Assembly (NCBI GenBank): GCA_039586035.1
Contig: JBDHLD010000014.1
Location: 1 to 64,000 of the forward strand
Length of the DNA: 64,000 nucleotides
Origin: JBDHHQ01 sp039586035
GTDB lineage: Bacteria; Gemmatimonadota; Gemmatimonadetes; Longimicrobiales; Gaopeijiaceae
Direction: 5' to 3'
The notes under the pieces were generated by a model. It had not been told where the DNA came from. It ran no database searches and saw only the letters and a program-made list of their open reading frames with translations. Below are positions 56,167-64,000 of the stretch, in pieces (the stretch's first letter is position 1; each line of letters starts with the position of its first letter). Position numbers and translations under genes: made by a program.

Positions 56167-57659
56167 ACGTCGACGCGAACCGGGACTCGCGGCCGCTCGT
56201 CAAGCTCCTGCTCCTGGGCCTGGTCCTGGGGGCCGGGTTCGTCGCGGTCCGGATCACGCCCCTGGGAGACCTGCTCACCCGAGAGGGCGTGACCGGCAAC
56301 CTGCAGCAGCTCCGGGGCTCGGTCTGGGGCCCTGTGGTGTTCATCAGCCTCTACGCGGGTGCGACGGCGCTGGCGATCCCCGGCACCATTCTGACCCTGG
56401 CGGGTGGCGCCATCTTCGGAGTCTTCTGGGGTACCGTGTTCAACACCGTCGCCGCCAACATCGGCGCCAACCTCGCCTTCGGAGTAGCACGGCTTCTCGG
56501 CCGCGAGGGCGTGGAGCGCCTGGCGGGCAGCCGCCTGGACAAGCTCGACCGGGCAACCCGTGAGCACGGCTTCAAGGGACTGCTCACGCTGCGGCTGATC
56601 CCTCTCGTACCCTTCAACGCGCTGAACTTCGGCTCGGGGCTCACGGCCATCTCCTGGACTGCCTACGCCACCGCGACGCTCATAGGCATTTTCCCGGGGA
56701 CCGTGATCTACACGAACTTCGCCGACGCCCTCCTGCAGGGGTCTCAGGAGGCGTCCCGGGAAGCGTTGCTCCGGGTCGTGATCTCCGGCGCTCTTCTCGT
56801 ATTGCTGAGCCTGTTGCCCACCATTCTCCGCAGACTTCGGGTGCGCGTGCCGGGCGGCGCGGCCCTGGTCCTCGCGGCGCTGACCTTGCCTGCGGCCGCC
56901 CGGGCCCAGGAGACTTCCGGGAGCATTCCCGATCACGAGCTGCTGACCGAAGTCCTGGCGGCTCACGTGGAGATGCCCCTCGTGGACTACCGAGGGCTCC
57001 AGGCCGACGCCGCAGCCCTCGAGCTCTACCTCGCAGGTCTGGCGGCTACCGACCCCCAGACGCTCGCCGCCGCACCACCTGACGTCCGGCTGGCCTTCTG
57101 GATCAATGCCTACAACGCCTGCATGCTCAAACAGGTGGTCGATCACTATCCCATCCGGAAGGCCGGCGGGCTCGTCAACGCCGTGAAGAACACGGTGACG
57201 GGTCGACCAGCGAACTCCGTGTGGCAGATCGACGACGTGTTTACGAGACAGTTCTGCAACGTGGCCGGGCAAGCGCGATCCCAGGACGAGATCGAGCACG
57301 AGATCATCCGGCCCATGGGCGACCCCCGCATCCACTTCGCGGTGAACTGCGCGGCCCGGAGCTGCCCGCCGCTTCTGGACGAGGCGTACGTGCCGGGGAG
57401 GCTGGACGAGCAGCTCGACGCGGCGGTGCTCCGCCTTACCGAGGACGAGGAGCACCTGAGCCTGGAACGGGGCGGAAACCCGGGAATCCGCCTGAACAAG
57501 GTCCTCGAATGGTACAAGGAGGACTTCGGCGGCGATGAGGGGCTGAAGCGCTTCTTGGCGCCGTACCTGCCCGCGGCCGACCGGGGGTTCGTCGAGGATC
57601 CCAGCACCGACGTGCGCTACTTCGATTACGACTGGACGCTCAACGACGTGGCGCGGTGA
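56154..57659 (+). CDS. TVP38/TMEM64 membrane domain fused to a DUF547 domain
   Basis: 501 aa. The N-terminal SNARE-associated/DedA-like part (about residues 10-225) has AIPGTILTLAGGAIFG, the loop GRE-type REHGFKGLLTLRLIPLVPF and several helices. A hydrophobic stretch ending AARAQE (about 232-255) looks like a relic signal peptide. The DUF547 part (about 260-500) has WINAYNACMLKQVVDHYPI, HFAVNCAARSCPPL and LEWYKEDFGGDEG. DUF547 function is unknown. The start may be this GTG or the GTG at 56163, which overlaps the previous stop (GTGA). It overlaps the MerA-like gene and the DUF2064 gene, forming one operon. Confidence 0.85.
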   Translation: MADVNVDANRDSRPLVKLLLLGLVLGAGFVAVRITPLGDLLTREGVTGNLQQLRGSVWGPVVFISLYAGATALAIPGTILTLAGGAIFGVFWGTVFNTVAANIGANLAFGVARLLGREGVERLAGSRLDKLDRATREHGFKGLLTLRLIPLVPFNALNFGSGLTAISWTAYATATLIGIFPGTVIYTNFADALLQGSQEASREALLRVVISGALLVLLSLLPTILRRLRVRVPGGAALVLAALTLPAAARAQETSGSIPDHELLTEVLAAHVEMPLVDYRGLQADAAALELYLAGLAATDPQTLAAAPPDVRLAFWINAYNACMLKQVVDHYPIRKAGGLVNAVKNTVTGRPANSVWQIDDVFTRQFCNVAGQARSQDEIEHEIIRPMGDPRIHFAVNCAARSCPPLLDEAYVPGRLDEQLDAAVLRLTEDEEHLSLERGGNPGIRLNKVLEWYKEDFGGDEGLKRFLAPYLPAADRGFVEDPSTDVRYFDYDWTLNDVAR

Positions 57660-58333
57660 ACGGCGACGCGGCCGAGGCCCCTGCGGCCTCATCCCCAGCG
57701 GGGGCATCCGCGGTTCTCCTGGTATTCGCGAAGGCACCGGTGCCGGGCCGGGTCAAGACGCGCCTCGCCGCTGACGTGGGTGCGGCGGCGGCGACGGCCG
57801 TCTACCGGGTCATGGGACGCACGGTGGTGGACGCCGTTCGGGTCGGCCCGTGGCGGACCGTGGTGTGTTACCACCCTCCCGACGCCCTGGCCGAGGTCAG
57901 GGCCTGGCTGGGAGGGGAGCTGGACTACTGGCCCCAGCAGGGACACGACCTGGGCGCGCGCATGGACCAGGCTCTCCGCCGCGCGCTCGCCTCGAGTAGC
58001 CGGGCCTGCCTCATCGGCACCGACACCCCGAGGGTGGATGCCGCCCGCGTTCACGAGGCGCTCGTCGCCCTCGAGGCGGCGGACGTGGTCTTCGGACCGG
58101 CTGAGGACGGAGGCTACTACCTGCTCGCGTTGCGGCAGCCCGCCCCCGAGTTGTTTCGACGGATCCCGTGGGGAACGTCACGGGTCCTCGCGCGGAGCAC
58201 GGCGAGAGCCGCGGCCGCCGAGCTGTCGGTGGCGCTCCTACCCCCTCTGGCCGACGTGGACACGGTCTCGGACCTGGCGAGCTTCCCCGACCTCGCGCGC
58301 ACGATCGACGGCACTGGAGGTCTAGCCCCCTAG
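57656..58333 (+). CDS. DUF2064/TIGR04282 family glycosyltransferase-fold protein
   Basis: 225 aa from the GTG overlapping the upstream stop. It has a nucleotidyl-diphospho-sugar-transferase-like fold: VFAKAPVPGRVKTRLA, PQQGHDLGARMDQAL, IGTDTPRV (metal-binding Asp) and GPAEDGGYYLLAL. The family is often beside radical-SAM or selenium-related genes, and its acceptor is unknown. Here it closes the MerA-like/TVP38 operon, so it may transfer sugar or nucleotide to an envelope component. Confidence 0.86.
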   Translation: MNGDAAEAPAASSPAGASAVLLVFAKAPVPGRVKTRLAADVGAAAATAVYRVMGRTVVDAVRVGPWRTVVCYHPPDALAEVRAWLGGELDYWPQQGHDLGARMDQALRRALASSSRACLIGTDTPRVDAARVHEALVALEAADVVFGPAEDGGYYLLALRQPAPELFRRIPWGTSRVLARSTARAAAAELSVALLPPLADVDTVSDLASFPDLARTIDGTGGLAP

Positions 58334-58498
58334 CCGTCGCCCCTCTCCCGGCCCACCGCTTCCCGGAAGCCCGCCGACGCGCCAAGGACGGCGCGGGGGA
58401 CTACGCCCCACCCTCCGTTACGTCGACATCAAGGAAGGGGGCACGGTTCGGTTGCCAGACGGGGAGTGCCCCGTTCATGTTGACCCTCCCCCGAGTCC

Positions 58499-58966
58499 AT
58501 GCACCATCAACGGCCGCAGCCCGTGTCCGAGACCCACGACTCCCAAGCGCACGCCCTGGTCGGCCGGAACCGGCTTCGCTTCGAGGCGATCGATTTCGAG
58601 TGCTTCCCCAATGGGCGCTGCACCGCGGTCGTGGAGCTCGAATGGAAAGATCGGGCGCGCTTCGAGGGGCGGGCCGAGGGGACCCACACCATGCAGGGCG
58701 GCCTGCGGGCCGGAGCCCTCGCCACCCTGCGCGCCGCGGAGAGCGCCGCCGAGGGGCGACTCAAGCTCGAGTTCGTCGGCGTCAAAGCGGTCCGCGCCTT
58801 CGACGCCTGGGTGACCATCGCCGCGGTCCGGGCCCGGAGCGAAGAGAAGACCTATCACCTGCTGGGCTCGTACGCCGATCTCGCCGATCCGACCCCACGG
58901 AGCGCGGCGCTGGCGCTCCTGGACGCGACGAACCGTGTGATGGAGCGGTACCTCCAGCTCGACTGA
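58499..58966 (+). CDS. Conserved-looking small protein with LeuA dimer-domain-like pattern
   Basis: 155 aa. The pattern CTAVVELEWKDRARFEG, GLRAGALATLRAAESA, LKLEFVGVKAVRAFDAWV and HLLGSYADLADPTPRSA resembles the regulatory dimer domain of 2-isopropylmalate synthase, without a catalytic barrel. This is a pattern match by eye and could be wrong. No ribosome-binding site supports the ATG; a GTG eight codons in is an alternative. It stands 165 bp after the DUF2064 gene and is closed by a hairpin shared with the outer-membrane gene. Confidence 0.6.
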   Translation: MHHQRPQPVSETHDSQAHALVGRNRLRFEAIDFECFPNGRCTAVVELEWKDRARFEGRAEGTHTMQGGLRAGALATLRAAESAAEGRLKLEFVGVKAVRAFDAWVTIAAVRARSEEKTYHLLGSYADLADPTPRSAALALLDATNRVMERYLQLD

Positions 58967-59074
58967 GGCCACACCCGCTCCGCCCAGCGATCCTCGCAAC
59001 AGACGGACGCGCCCGCGTCCCGAGCTGGCCTCTCCCCACTCGGAGCGCCGGGTCGAGCAACCAACCAAAGAGAA

Positions 59075-59106
59075 CCGCCCCGACCCTCCGAGGAGGGCCG
59101 GGGCGG
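59075..59106. terminator. Hairpin terminator between convergent genes
   Basis: CCGCCCCG and CGGGGCGG with CCCTC and GAGGG pair into a stem with one mismatch and a short loop. On the minus strand it is followed by TTCTCTTT, giving the outer-membrane gene a terminator; it may also serve the small plus-strand gene. Confidence 0.75.
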
Positions 59107-59129
59107 CGTTGCCTCCGGAACCGGGGCGG

Positions 59130-60533
59130 CTACTGACCCCGAGTCGACTGGAGTCCCGTCTGGTAGCCCTGCCACACGCCCGGCCGAACCGGAACGTAGA
59201 GGGTCTCGTACGGGCTGCTGGCGTTGCTGTCCGCGAACAGCGGCACGCCCATGTACTCGCCGACCCGCATGATGTTGCCGCAGTTCATGCCGACCTCACC
59301 ACCGGACTTGGAGTAGCCACGGTCCTCGAAGGTCAGGTCTTCGTCGTTCTCGAAGAAGCCCATCCCCTCGGCGTACGTGCCGGCGAACACTACGCCGGGC
59401 CGGAGGGTGCGTACCGACACCCGGTCGGCGCCCACCAGCGTGTCGCCCTGGGCCGTGACCAGCACCTGGGCATTCTCGCCCGTGGCGAGGCACAGCGTGG
59501 CCGGCGTGCCGGTCGGCGGCGGCGGCGCCACCTCGACGTTGACCCGGACGGTGTCCGGCGGAGGCGCCGGCAGGCGGACGGTGTCAGGCGAGGCCTTCTC
59601 GAGCAGGCCGGGCTTGCAGAGGCCACCCTGATCGGGGCAGAGGGCCGCGGAAACCAGGAAACCCCACTTGGCGCTCCGAGGCACCGTCTTGTTCTCCAGG
59701 TAGTTCGATCCGAGGACGAAGCCGCCCACGCGGATCCCGGAGAAGTCGAGCTGCGCGCCGACGTTGACGTCGAACCCGTTCCACTCGCCCATGAGGTTCA
59801 GGAGCGTGTTCGTTCCCAGACCCATGTGCACGCCGGCTCCGGCGAAGAAGCCGGAGGACGACGCGTTCGAGTAGAAGTCGAGCTGCCGCCCGTCACGCCA
59901 AACGCCACTGCCCCACCCGAGGGTGAACGTGTAGTCATGCTCGGGGCCGAAGTCGAGGCCGGCCACGTCGGCCGTGGCGACGACGTACGGCGAGAACGCC
60001 GTGGACACGTCGTTGCCGTCGGCGCCGTCGAACAGCTGCTGGTGCGGCGCGCCGTAGCGCGTCGGCTGCGTGCTCTCGCCGTCGTCGAAGGACGGCTCGC
60101 TCACGTAGCGGGCACCCACGGCCAAGCCGATACCCTGCCGCTGCGGCCGCAGGAGGGCAATGCGGCCGAATGCGCCGGCCATCGTGCCCCCAGCGTCGCT
60201 GTCGTTGAAGCTCTGGAACGTCCCGCCGATTTCGACCCAGTCGAACAGCCCGAGGGCCACGGAGCCGTCGCCGTAGAGGTTTCCGTCGTTCTCGTTGCCC
60301 GCCAGGTTGAGGACCCAACCGGAGTACGTGCCCGTAATGGCGAGATGGGGGAGCACCGTCGCCGAGGGTACGTCGAGATAGCCCGACCCGTACCGCAGCG
60401 TGCTCGGCATCTTGGTCTTCTCCCGATCGTTGTCCCGGACGGACTGGGCCTCGACCTGCCCAGCCGTACCGACGAGTACGGCAACGGCCAGGAGGGCTGC
60501 AAACCACCCGGTCAAACTCCGAGCCATCTTCAT
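59130..60533 (-). CDS. Outer-membrane beta-barrel protein with a C-terminal accessory domain
   Basis: 467 aa from the ATG behind GGAGGAG; the signal peptide is residues 1-29 (MKMARSLTGWFAALLAVAVL, cut near VEAQ). The next about 300 residues alternate Gly and aromatic strands as in barrels (GSGYLDVPSATVL, GAFGRIALLRPQ, GFFAGAGVHMGLGTNTLLN). A Pro-rich hinge (APPPDTVRVNVEVAPPPP) leads to a domain of about 120 residues. It may be a porin-like or OmpA-like scaffold without the usual peptidoglycan motif. Not a recognised family. Confidence 0.75.
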   Translation of the reverse strand: MKMARSLTGWFAALLAVAVLVGTAGQVEAQSVRDNDREKTKMPSTLRYGSGYLDVPSATVLPHLAITGTYSGWVLNLAGNENDGNLYGDGSVALGLFDWVEIGGTFQSFNDSDAGGTMAGAFGRIALLRPQRQGIGLAVGARYVSEPSFDDGESTQPTRYGAPHQQLFDGADGNDVSTAFSPYVVATADVAGLDFGPEHDYTFTLGWGSGVWRDGRQLDFYSNASSSGFFAGAGVHMGLGTNTLLNLMGEWNGFDVNVGAQLDFSGIRVGGFVLGSNYLENKTVPRSAKWGFLVSAALCPDQGGLCKPGLLEKASPDTVRLPAPPPDTVRVNVEVAPPPPTGTPATLCLATGENAQVLVTAQGDTLVGADRVSVRTLRPGVVFAGTYAEGMGFFENDEDLTFEDRGYSKSGGEVGMNCGNIMRVGEYMGVPLFADSNASSPYETLYVPVRPGVWQGYQTGLQSTRGQ

Positions 60534-60664
60534 CGCGCTGCTCCTCCGTGAGGAAAAAATAGGATTCACGATCCGTTCTAATCTTGTTTTTCGAATTGTT
60601 CTCAGACGAAAAGTCGAGTCGAAGTTATCCAGACGGCCAGAATCGTGCCAGGCTTTCGATAAAC
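60534..60664 (-). promoter_or_regulatory. A+T-rich leader and promoter zone of the outer-membrane gene
   Basis: This 131 bp stretch is much richer in A and T than the surrounding sequence, with runs such as GAAAAACAAGATT and a strong GGAGGAG close to the ATG. No -35/-10 pair is convincing, but such composition suggests a strong, separately regulated promoter or long untranslated leader. It starts directly after the threonine-aldolase stop. Confidence 0.5.
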
Positions 60665-61744
60665 TCACGTTTGTGCTCGCGCTTCTGCCAGGGTGGCCAG
60701 AGTTCGCACGATTGCTTGACGATCCACGTCCTGGTGGGTCACGGCGCGCAGCCGGTGCCTCCCGAATCTGGTCATCAGAATTCTGCGGTTCTCCAAAAAT
60801 TTCAACAGGTTATCTGCCACGCTCACCGGGCCGTCGACTTCGATGAAGACGATGTTGGTCTCCGGGAGCGCCGCGTGGAGACCGCTCGTCGACCGGATCC
60901 CCTGGGCGAGCTGGGTGGCCAACTCGTGATCTCTCGCGAGGCGATCCAGCTGGTGATCGAGGGCGTGCAGCACCGCAGCGGCCAGGATGCCCGTCTGGCG
61001 CATGGCGCCACCGAGGCGCCGGCGTACGTGCCAGGCCTCCCGCATGGTCGGCTCGTCGCCGGCCAGCATGGATCCCACAGGCGCTCCGAGCCCCTTGGAG
61101 AGCGCCACCATCACCGTATCCGCGTACCCCGCCAAATCGGACGCGGGCGCGCTCAGGGCCACGGCCGCATTCCAGAGTCGGGCACCGTCCAGGTGGATGC
61201 GAAGCCCCGCCTCGTCCGCCAACGCCCGGTGACCGGCCATGCACTCGAGGGACATGACGCGCCCGCCCGAGTCCATGTGGGTATTCTCCAGGGCCAGGAC
61301 CCGGTCCCGCAACAGGTAGCGGGAGCGAGGGTTCAACACCTCCGCCACCCGTGCCGGTGTGAGCAGGCCGTCCGCGGTTTCGATGGGCCGCAGCTGGAGG
61401 CCGGACAGGACCCCGGCCCCTCCCTCTTCCCAGTGAACGATGTGGGCTCTGGACTCCACGAGCACGCCGGTGCCGGGTGAGCCGAGCACCGCCAGCGCGA
61501 CCTGGTTCGCCATCGTGCCGCTGGGAAGGAAGAGGGCGCGCTCCTTGCCCAGGAGCTCTGCCATCCGCACCTCGAGGCGCCGCATGGTGGGGTCATCGCC
61601 GTAGACCTCGTCTCCCACCGGGGCGTTGGCGATGGCCTCCCTCATGGCTGCGGTGGGACGCGTGACCGTATCGCTGCGGAGGTCGATGAAGCTCGGCGCG
61701 TCTCCATCCCCACGCGGGACTTCTGCGGGATCCGCCTCGGTCAT
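60665..61744 (-). CDS. ltaE: Low-specificity L-threonine aldolase
   Basis: 359 aa from MTEADPAEVP. A PLP fold-type I enzyme: IDLRSDTVTRPTAAMREAI, NAPVGDEVYGDDPTM, FLPSGTMANQVAL, ENTHMDSGGRV, IHLDGARLWNAAVAL and the PLP lysine Lys217 in VALSKGLGAPVG. It cleaves threonine (and allo-threonine) to glycine and acetaldehyde. It lies 13 bp after ccmD in the same direction; the link to cytochrome maturation is positional only. Confidence 0.93.
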   Translation of the reverse strand: MTEADPAEVPRGDGDAPSFIDLRSDTVTRPTAAMREAIANAPVGDEVYGDDPTMRRLEVRMAELLGKERALFLPSGTMANQVALAVLGSPGTGVLVESRAHIVHWEEGGAGVLSGLQLRPIETADGLLTPARVAEVLNPRSRYLLRDRVLALENTHMDSGGRVMSLECMAGHRALADEAGLRIHLDGARLWNAAVALSAPASDLAGYADTVMVALSKGLGAPVGSMLAGDEPTMREAWHVRRRLGGAMRQTGILAAAVLHALDHQLDRLARDHELATQLAQGIRSTSGLHAALPETNIVFIEVDGPVSVADNLLKFLENRRILMTRFGRHRLRAVTHQDVDRQAIVRTLATLAEARAQT

Positions 61745-61757
61745 GAGGAGCCCTATC

Positions 61758-61976
61758 TCACTCGGTGGATTGCTTCTCCAACTTCGACAGCCGACGGCTG
61801 ATGGAGATGATCCATCCACCGATGAGGAGCCAGGCGATGCCGTACGCGACGAAGACGTGCCAGTACGGCCGCATGCTCTGAGCGCCGAGATTGCCACCGG
61901 GCGCTTGCGCCGAGACCTCGAGGGCGCACAGGAGCAGGAACGCGGCGAGGGGTAGGGCGGCGCGGAGTGATTTCAC
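61758..61976 (-). CDS. ccmD: CcmD-family small membrane protein
   Basis: 72 aa from a GTG overlapping the ccmC stop. A cleavable-signal-like segment (LPLAAFLLLCALEVSAQA) precedes a short loop and one membrane helix (VFVAYGIAWLLIGGWIISIS) with basic residues after it. CcmD-type proteins help release haem-loaded CcmE from the CcmABC complex; its place after ccmC supports the call. The extra N-terminal segment is longer than in classic CcmD. Confidence 0.75.
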   Translation of the reverse strand: MKSLRAALPLAAFLLLCALEVSAQAPGGNLGAQSMRPYWHVFVAYGIAWLLIGGWIISISRRLSKLEKQSTE

Positions 61977-62707
61977 GAGACACCCTCCATGGTGTCGGAC
62001 CTGCCGTAGGCGTGAGCCCGTGACGGGGTGGCTGTCGGGACGTCGCCCCTGATCGAATGCTCGAGAGCATACCGGAGCAGGAACCCGGCGAAGAAGAGTA
62101 GCGTGAACGACACGAGGCCTGTCATGAGCGTCTGAAGCATGGCCGGGTGCAGCGTCGGCCCTTCGGGCTTCACCACCACGGGCTGTGGATGAAGGGAGCG
62201 GAACCACACCACGCTCAGGTGGATGAGCGGGATGTTGAAGGCACCGATGATGCCCACGATGGCGGCGAACCGCTTGCCCCGCTCGGGATTCTCCGTCGAG
62301 GCCCGGACCATGAAGTATCCGAGGTAGATGAACCAGAGCAGGAGCGTGAGCGTCAAGCGGGGCTCCCAGGTCCACCAGGTGCCCCAGGCGACCCGGGCCC
62401 AGAGAGGACCGGAGGTGATCATGACCGTGGTGAAGACCATGCCTCCCTCCGCGGCCGCCTGAGCCGCCATGTCCAGCCGCTCGTCCCGGAGCCAGAGGTA
62501 CACGGCGCTCGTGAGGGCGACGATCCCGAACGCCATGAAGCCGACCCAGGCGCCGGGCACGTGGATGTAGAAGATCCGCTGGACCACCCCCATGCTGGCC
62601 TCAGTGGGGACCCAGAAGGCCACCTGCCACATCAGGAGTGCCATGCCGGCCACGCCCAGGAGGCCCAGGCCCGTCCCGGTCCATCGAAGCTTACGATCCT
62701 CTGCCAA
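61973..62707 (-). CDS. ccmC: Haem exporter/handler CcmC
   Basis: 244 aa with six hydrophobic helices. It has FYIHVPGAW (haem-ligand His), the tryptophan-rich motif WGTWWTWEPRLT and IHLSVVWFRSLHQP-like IHLSVVWFRSLHPQP with the second His. It presents haem to CcmE for cytochrome c maturation in the inner membrane. Overlaps ccmD and lies 3 bp after ccmB. Confidence 0.95.
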   Translation of the reverse strand: MAEDRKLRWTGTGLGLLGVAGMALLMWQVAFWVPTEASMGVVQRIFYIHVPGAWVGFMAFGIVALTSAVYLWLRDERLDMAAQAAAEGGMVFTTVMITSGPLWARVAWGTWWTWEPRLTLTLLLWFIYLGYFMVRASTENPERGKRFAAIVGIIGAFNIPLIHLSVVWFRSLHPQPVVVKPEGPTLHPAMLQTLMTGLVSFTLLFFAGFLLRYALEHSIRGDVPTATPSRAHAYGRSDTMEGVS

Positions 62708-62710
62708 GAG

Positions 62711-63391
62711 CTACTCCTCCATGACGAATCGGAACAGCGAAGCACCCACGCCCAGGGCCACGATGGCGAACGCGCCCAACATCCTCAAGCTCCCGGCCAC
62801 TTCAGACGGCGGTCGGCCGGCAAAGACACGGCTGGTGGCCGACGCCCCGTAGATGACGACTGGGACCAGGAGCGGAAAGACCAGGATCGGAAGGAGCGTG
62901 TCTCCCATCCTCGTTCGGTTCGATATGCCGGCGAAGAGCGTGCTGATGGCCACGAACCCCAGCGTGCCCAGCCCGACAACCCCCACCAACAGCGCGGGGT
63001 TCCCCCGAAGGCTCAGTCCGAAGAATAGCGCGAACACCAGCAGGACCAGAATCACCGTCAGGCCGACGATGACGAAGTTCGACAGGACCTTGGCCAGGTA
63101 CAGCGCGTCCCTGGGGATGGGGCTCAACAGGACGCCCTGGATCGCCCGCTCCTCCTCTTCGAGCGCGAATGTGCGGCCCACACCCAGCAGTCCACCGAAG
63201 ACGATCGTGAGCCAGATGAAGCCTGACGCGACGTCCGACGGTCGGACCAGCGTGGGATCGAGGGCGTAACCGAAAAGCACCCCGGCGAGTACGGCGAACG
63301 CACCCATGGAAGCCAGGCGCTCCCGCGTCCTCAGCTCCAGCGTCAGGTCCTTGCGGACGACCGCTCCGAGCTGGGCGAGGTATCCGCTCAC
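62711..63391 (-). CDS. ccmB: Cytochrome c maturation ABC permease CcmB
   Basis: 226 aa, about six membrane helices. It has RKDLTLELRTRERL near the start, then LEEEERAIQGVLLSPIPRDALYL and, in the last third, LVFPLLVPVVIYGA. It is the permease half of CcmAB, which uses ATP to release holo-CcmE from CcmC. Start overlaps ccmA's stop by four bases. Confidence 0.94.
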   Translation of the reverse strand: MSGYLAQLGAVVRKDLTLELRTRERLASMGAFAVLAGVLFGYALDPTLVRPSDVASGFIWLTIVFGGLLGVGRTFALEEEERAIQGVLLSPIPRDALYLAKVLSNFVIVGLTVILVLLVFALFFGLSLRGNPALLVGVVGLGTLGFVAISTLFAGISNRTRMGDTLLPILVFPLLVPVVIYGASATSRVFAGRPPSEVAGSLRMLGAFAIVALGVGASLFRFVMEE

Positions 63392-64000
63392 CCTGCGGCC
63401 TCGACCGTTTCGCGGTAGAAGTGCTCGAACCCGTCGGCACCCACCTCGGTCCGGGTACCGTGGTAGACCAGCCTCCCGCCCACCTGGATCGCCACACGGT
63501 CCGCGAGCTCCAGCCCCTGCCCGAGGTTGTGTGTGACCAAGACGACGGTTCGGCGACCGTCCTTCAACGACGCCAGCACGCCTCGGAGCGTCTCGGCAGC
63601 GTGGGCGTCGAGCCCCGTGTACGGCTCGTCGAGGAGCACGATCTCGGGATCATGGAGGAGCGTCCGCGCGAGGGCCAGCCTCTGGCGCATCCCCCTGGAC
63701 AGCGTGCGGACCTCTGAGTCGGCCCGACCCGCGAGCCCGACACCGGCGAGGCGCTCGCCGATCCTCTGCTCGAGGTCAGGCAAGCCGTACAGCCTACCGT
63801 AGAACCGCAGGTTCTCCCGACCCGTGAGGCGGCTGTAGAGGAAGCTCTGATGGGACAGAACACCGATGGATCGATGGGAATCCGGGTCACCCGCCTGGAG
63901 CAGCCGGCCTCGGACGCGCACCTCACCATGCGTGGCTCGCAGCATGCCCGAGAGAAGCCCCAATACCGTGCTCTTGCCGGCGCCGTTGGGCCCGAAAAGG
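63388..64000 (-). CDS. ccmA: Haem ABC transporter ATP-binding protein CcmA, 5' end cut by window
   Basis: The frame is open to the window edge, so the N-terminus lies beyond. Visible are Walker A GPNGAGKST (about 63970-63996), the Q-loop region VLSHQSFLYSRLTG, the signature LSRGMRQRLALARTLLHDP, Walker B IVLLDEPYTGLD and the switch His in LVTHNLGQG. It powers CcmB for holo-CcmE release. First gene of ccmABCD in this direction; anything upstream is unseen. Confidence 0.93.
   Translation of the reverse strand, partial: LFGPNGAGKSTVLGLLSGMLRATHGEVRVRGRLLQAGDPDSHRSIGVLSHQSFLYSRLTGRENLRFYGRLYGLPDLEQRIGERLAGVGLAGRADSEVRTLSRGMRQRLALARTLLHDPEIVLLDEPYTGLDAHAAETLRGVLASLKDGRRTVVLVTHNLGQGLELADRVAIQVGGRLVYHGTRTEVGADGFEHFYRETVEAAG

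Overview
The window is 64 kb of high-G+C bacterial chromosome, about two thirds G+C by eye. It is densely packed, with many neighbouring genes overlapping as ATGA or GTGA. Gene content suggests Gemmatimonadota or a close relative: an MglA GTPase with a roadblock protein, secreted proteins with FlgD-like or GWxTD-like parts, a bacillithiol deacetylase, a K+-type membrane pyrophosphatase, a CcmABC-CcmD cytochrome c maturation block and a class Ib DAHP synthase. This placement is inferred from gene families; no 16S gene is present. I see no CRISPR array, insertion sequence, prophage or integrase. Nearly everything is core housekeeping.

Layout. 1-7.4 kb (+): an efflux adaptor cut by the window edge, two MacB-type permeases, BshB1, then a cysteine desulfurase-MnmA sulfur relay; a small HIRAN-domain gene lies on the other strand. 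7.5-16.5 kb (-): dnaJ-grpE, a hydrolase, cinA-pgsA, then dnaX-ybaB-recR-(small membrane protein)-roadblock-mglA. The SRP RNA sits just upstream of dnaX with a clear sigma-70 promoter. 16.8-29.4 kb (-): yraN, aroF, then an S6/S18 frame, DUF2232, rplI, rsfS, a ParA-like/SPOR protein, smc, a subtilase-like protein without catalytic residues and an MBL hydrolase. 29.8-31.9 kb (+): NfeD-like protein and flotillin, closed by a strong hairpin. 32-54.4 kb (-): one long same-strand block running from recA and alaS through sugar-phosphate, tRNA-maturation, GTPase and isoprenoid genes, tRNA-Gln, prs-rplY-pth, the pyrophosphatase and an M20 peptidase. 54.7-59 kb (+): a MerA-like flavoprotein, a TVP38-DUF547 fusion, a DUF2064 transferase and a small LeuA-like protein. 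59.1-64 kb (-): an outer-membrane protein, threonine aldolase and ccmDCBA, with ccmA cut by the edge.

The most unusual items are these. Ribosomal proteins S6 and S18 share one uninterrupted frame, with a good internal ribosome-binding site at the S18 boundary. A secreted subtilase-like protein has lost Asp, His, Ser and the oxyanion Asn. A ParA-fold protein without a P-loop lysine is fused through one membrane helix to SPOR-like repeats and is coupled to smc. A TVP38 membrane domain is fused to DUF547. The SRP RNA has a five-base apical loop. A tRNA-Gln lies only 19 nt in front of a secreted-protein gene.
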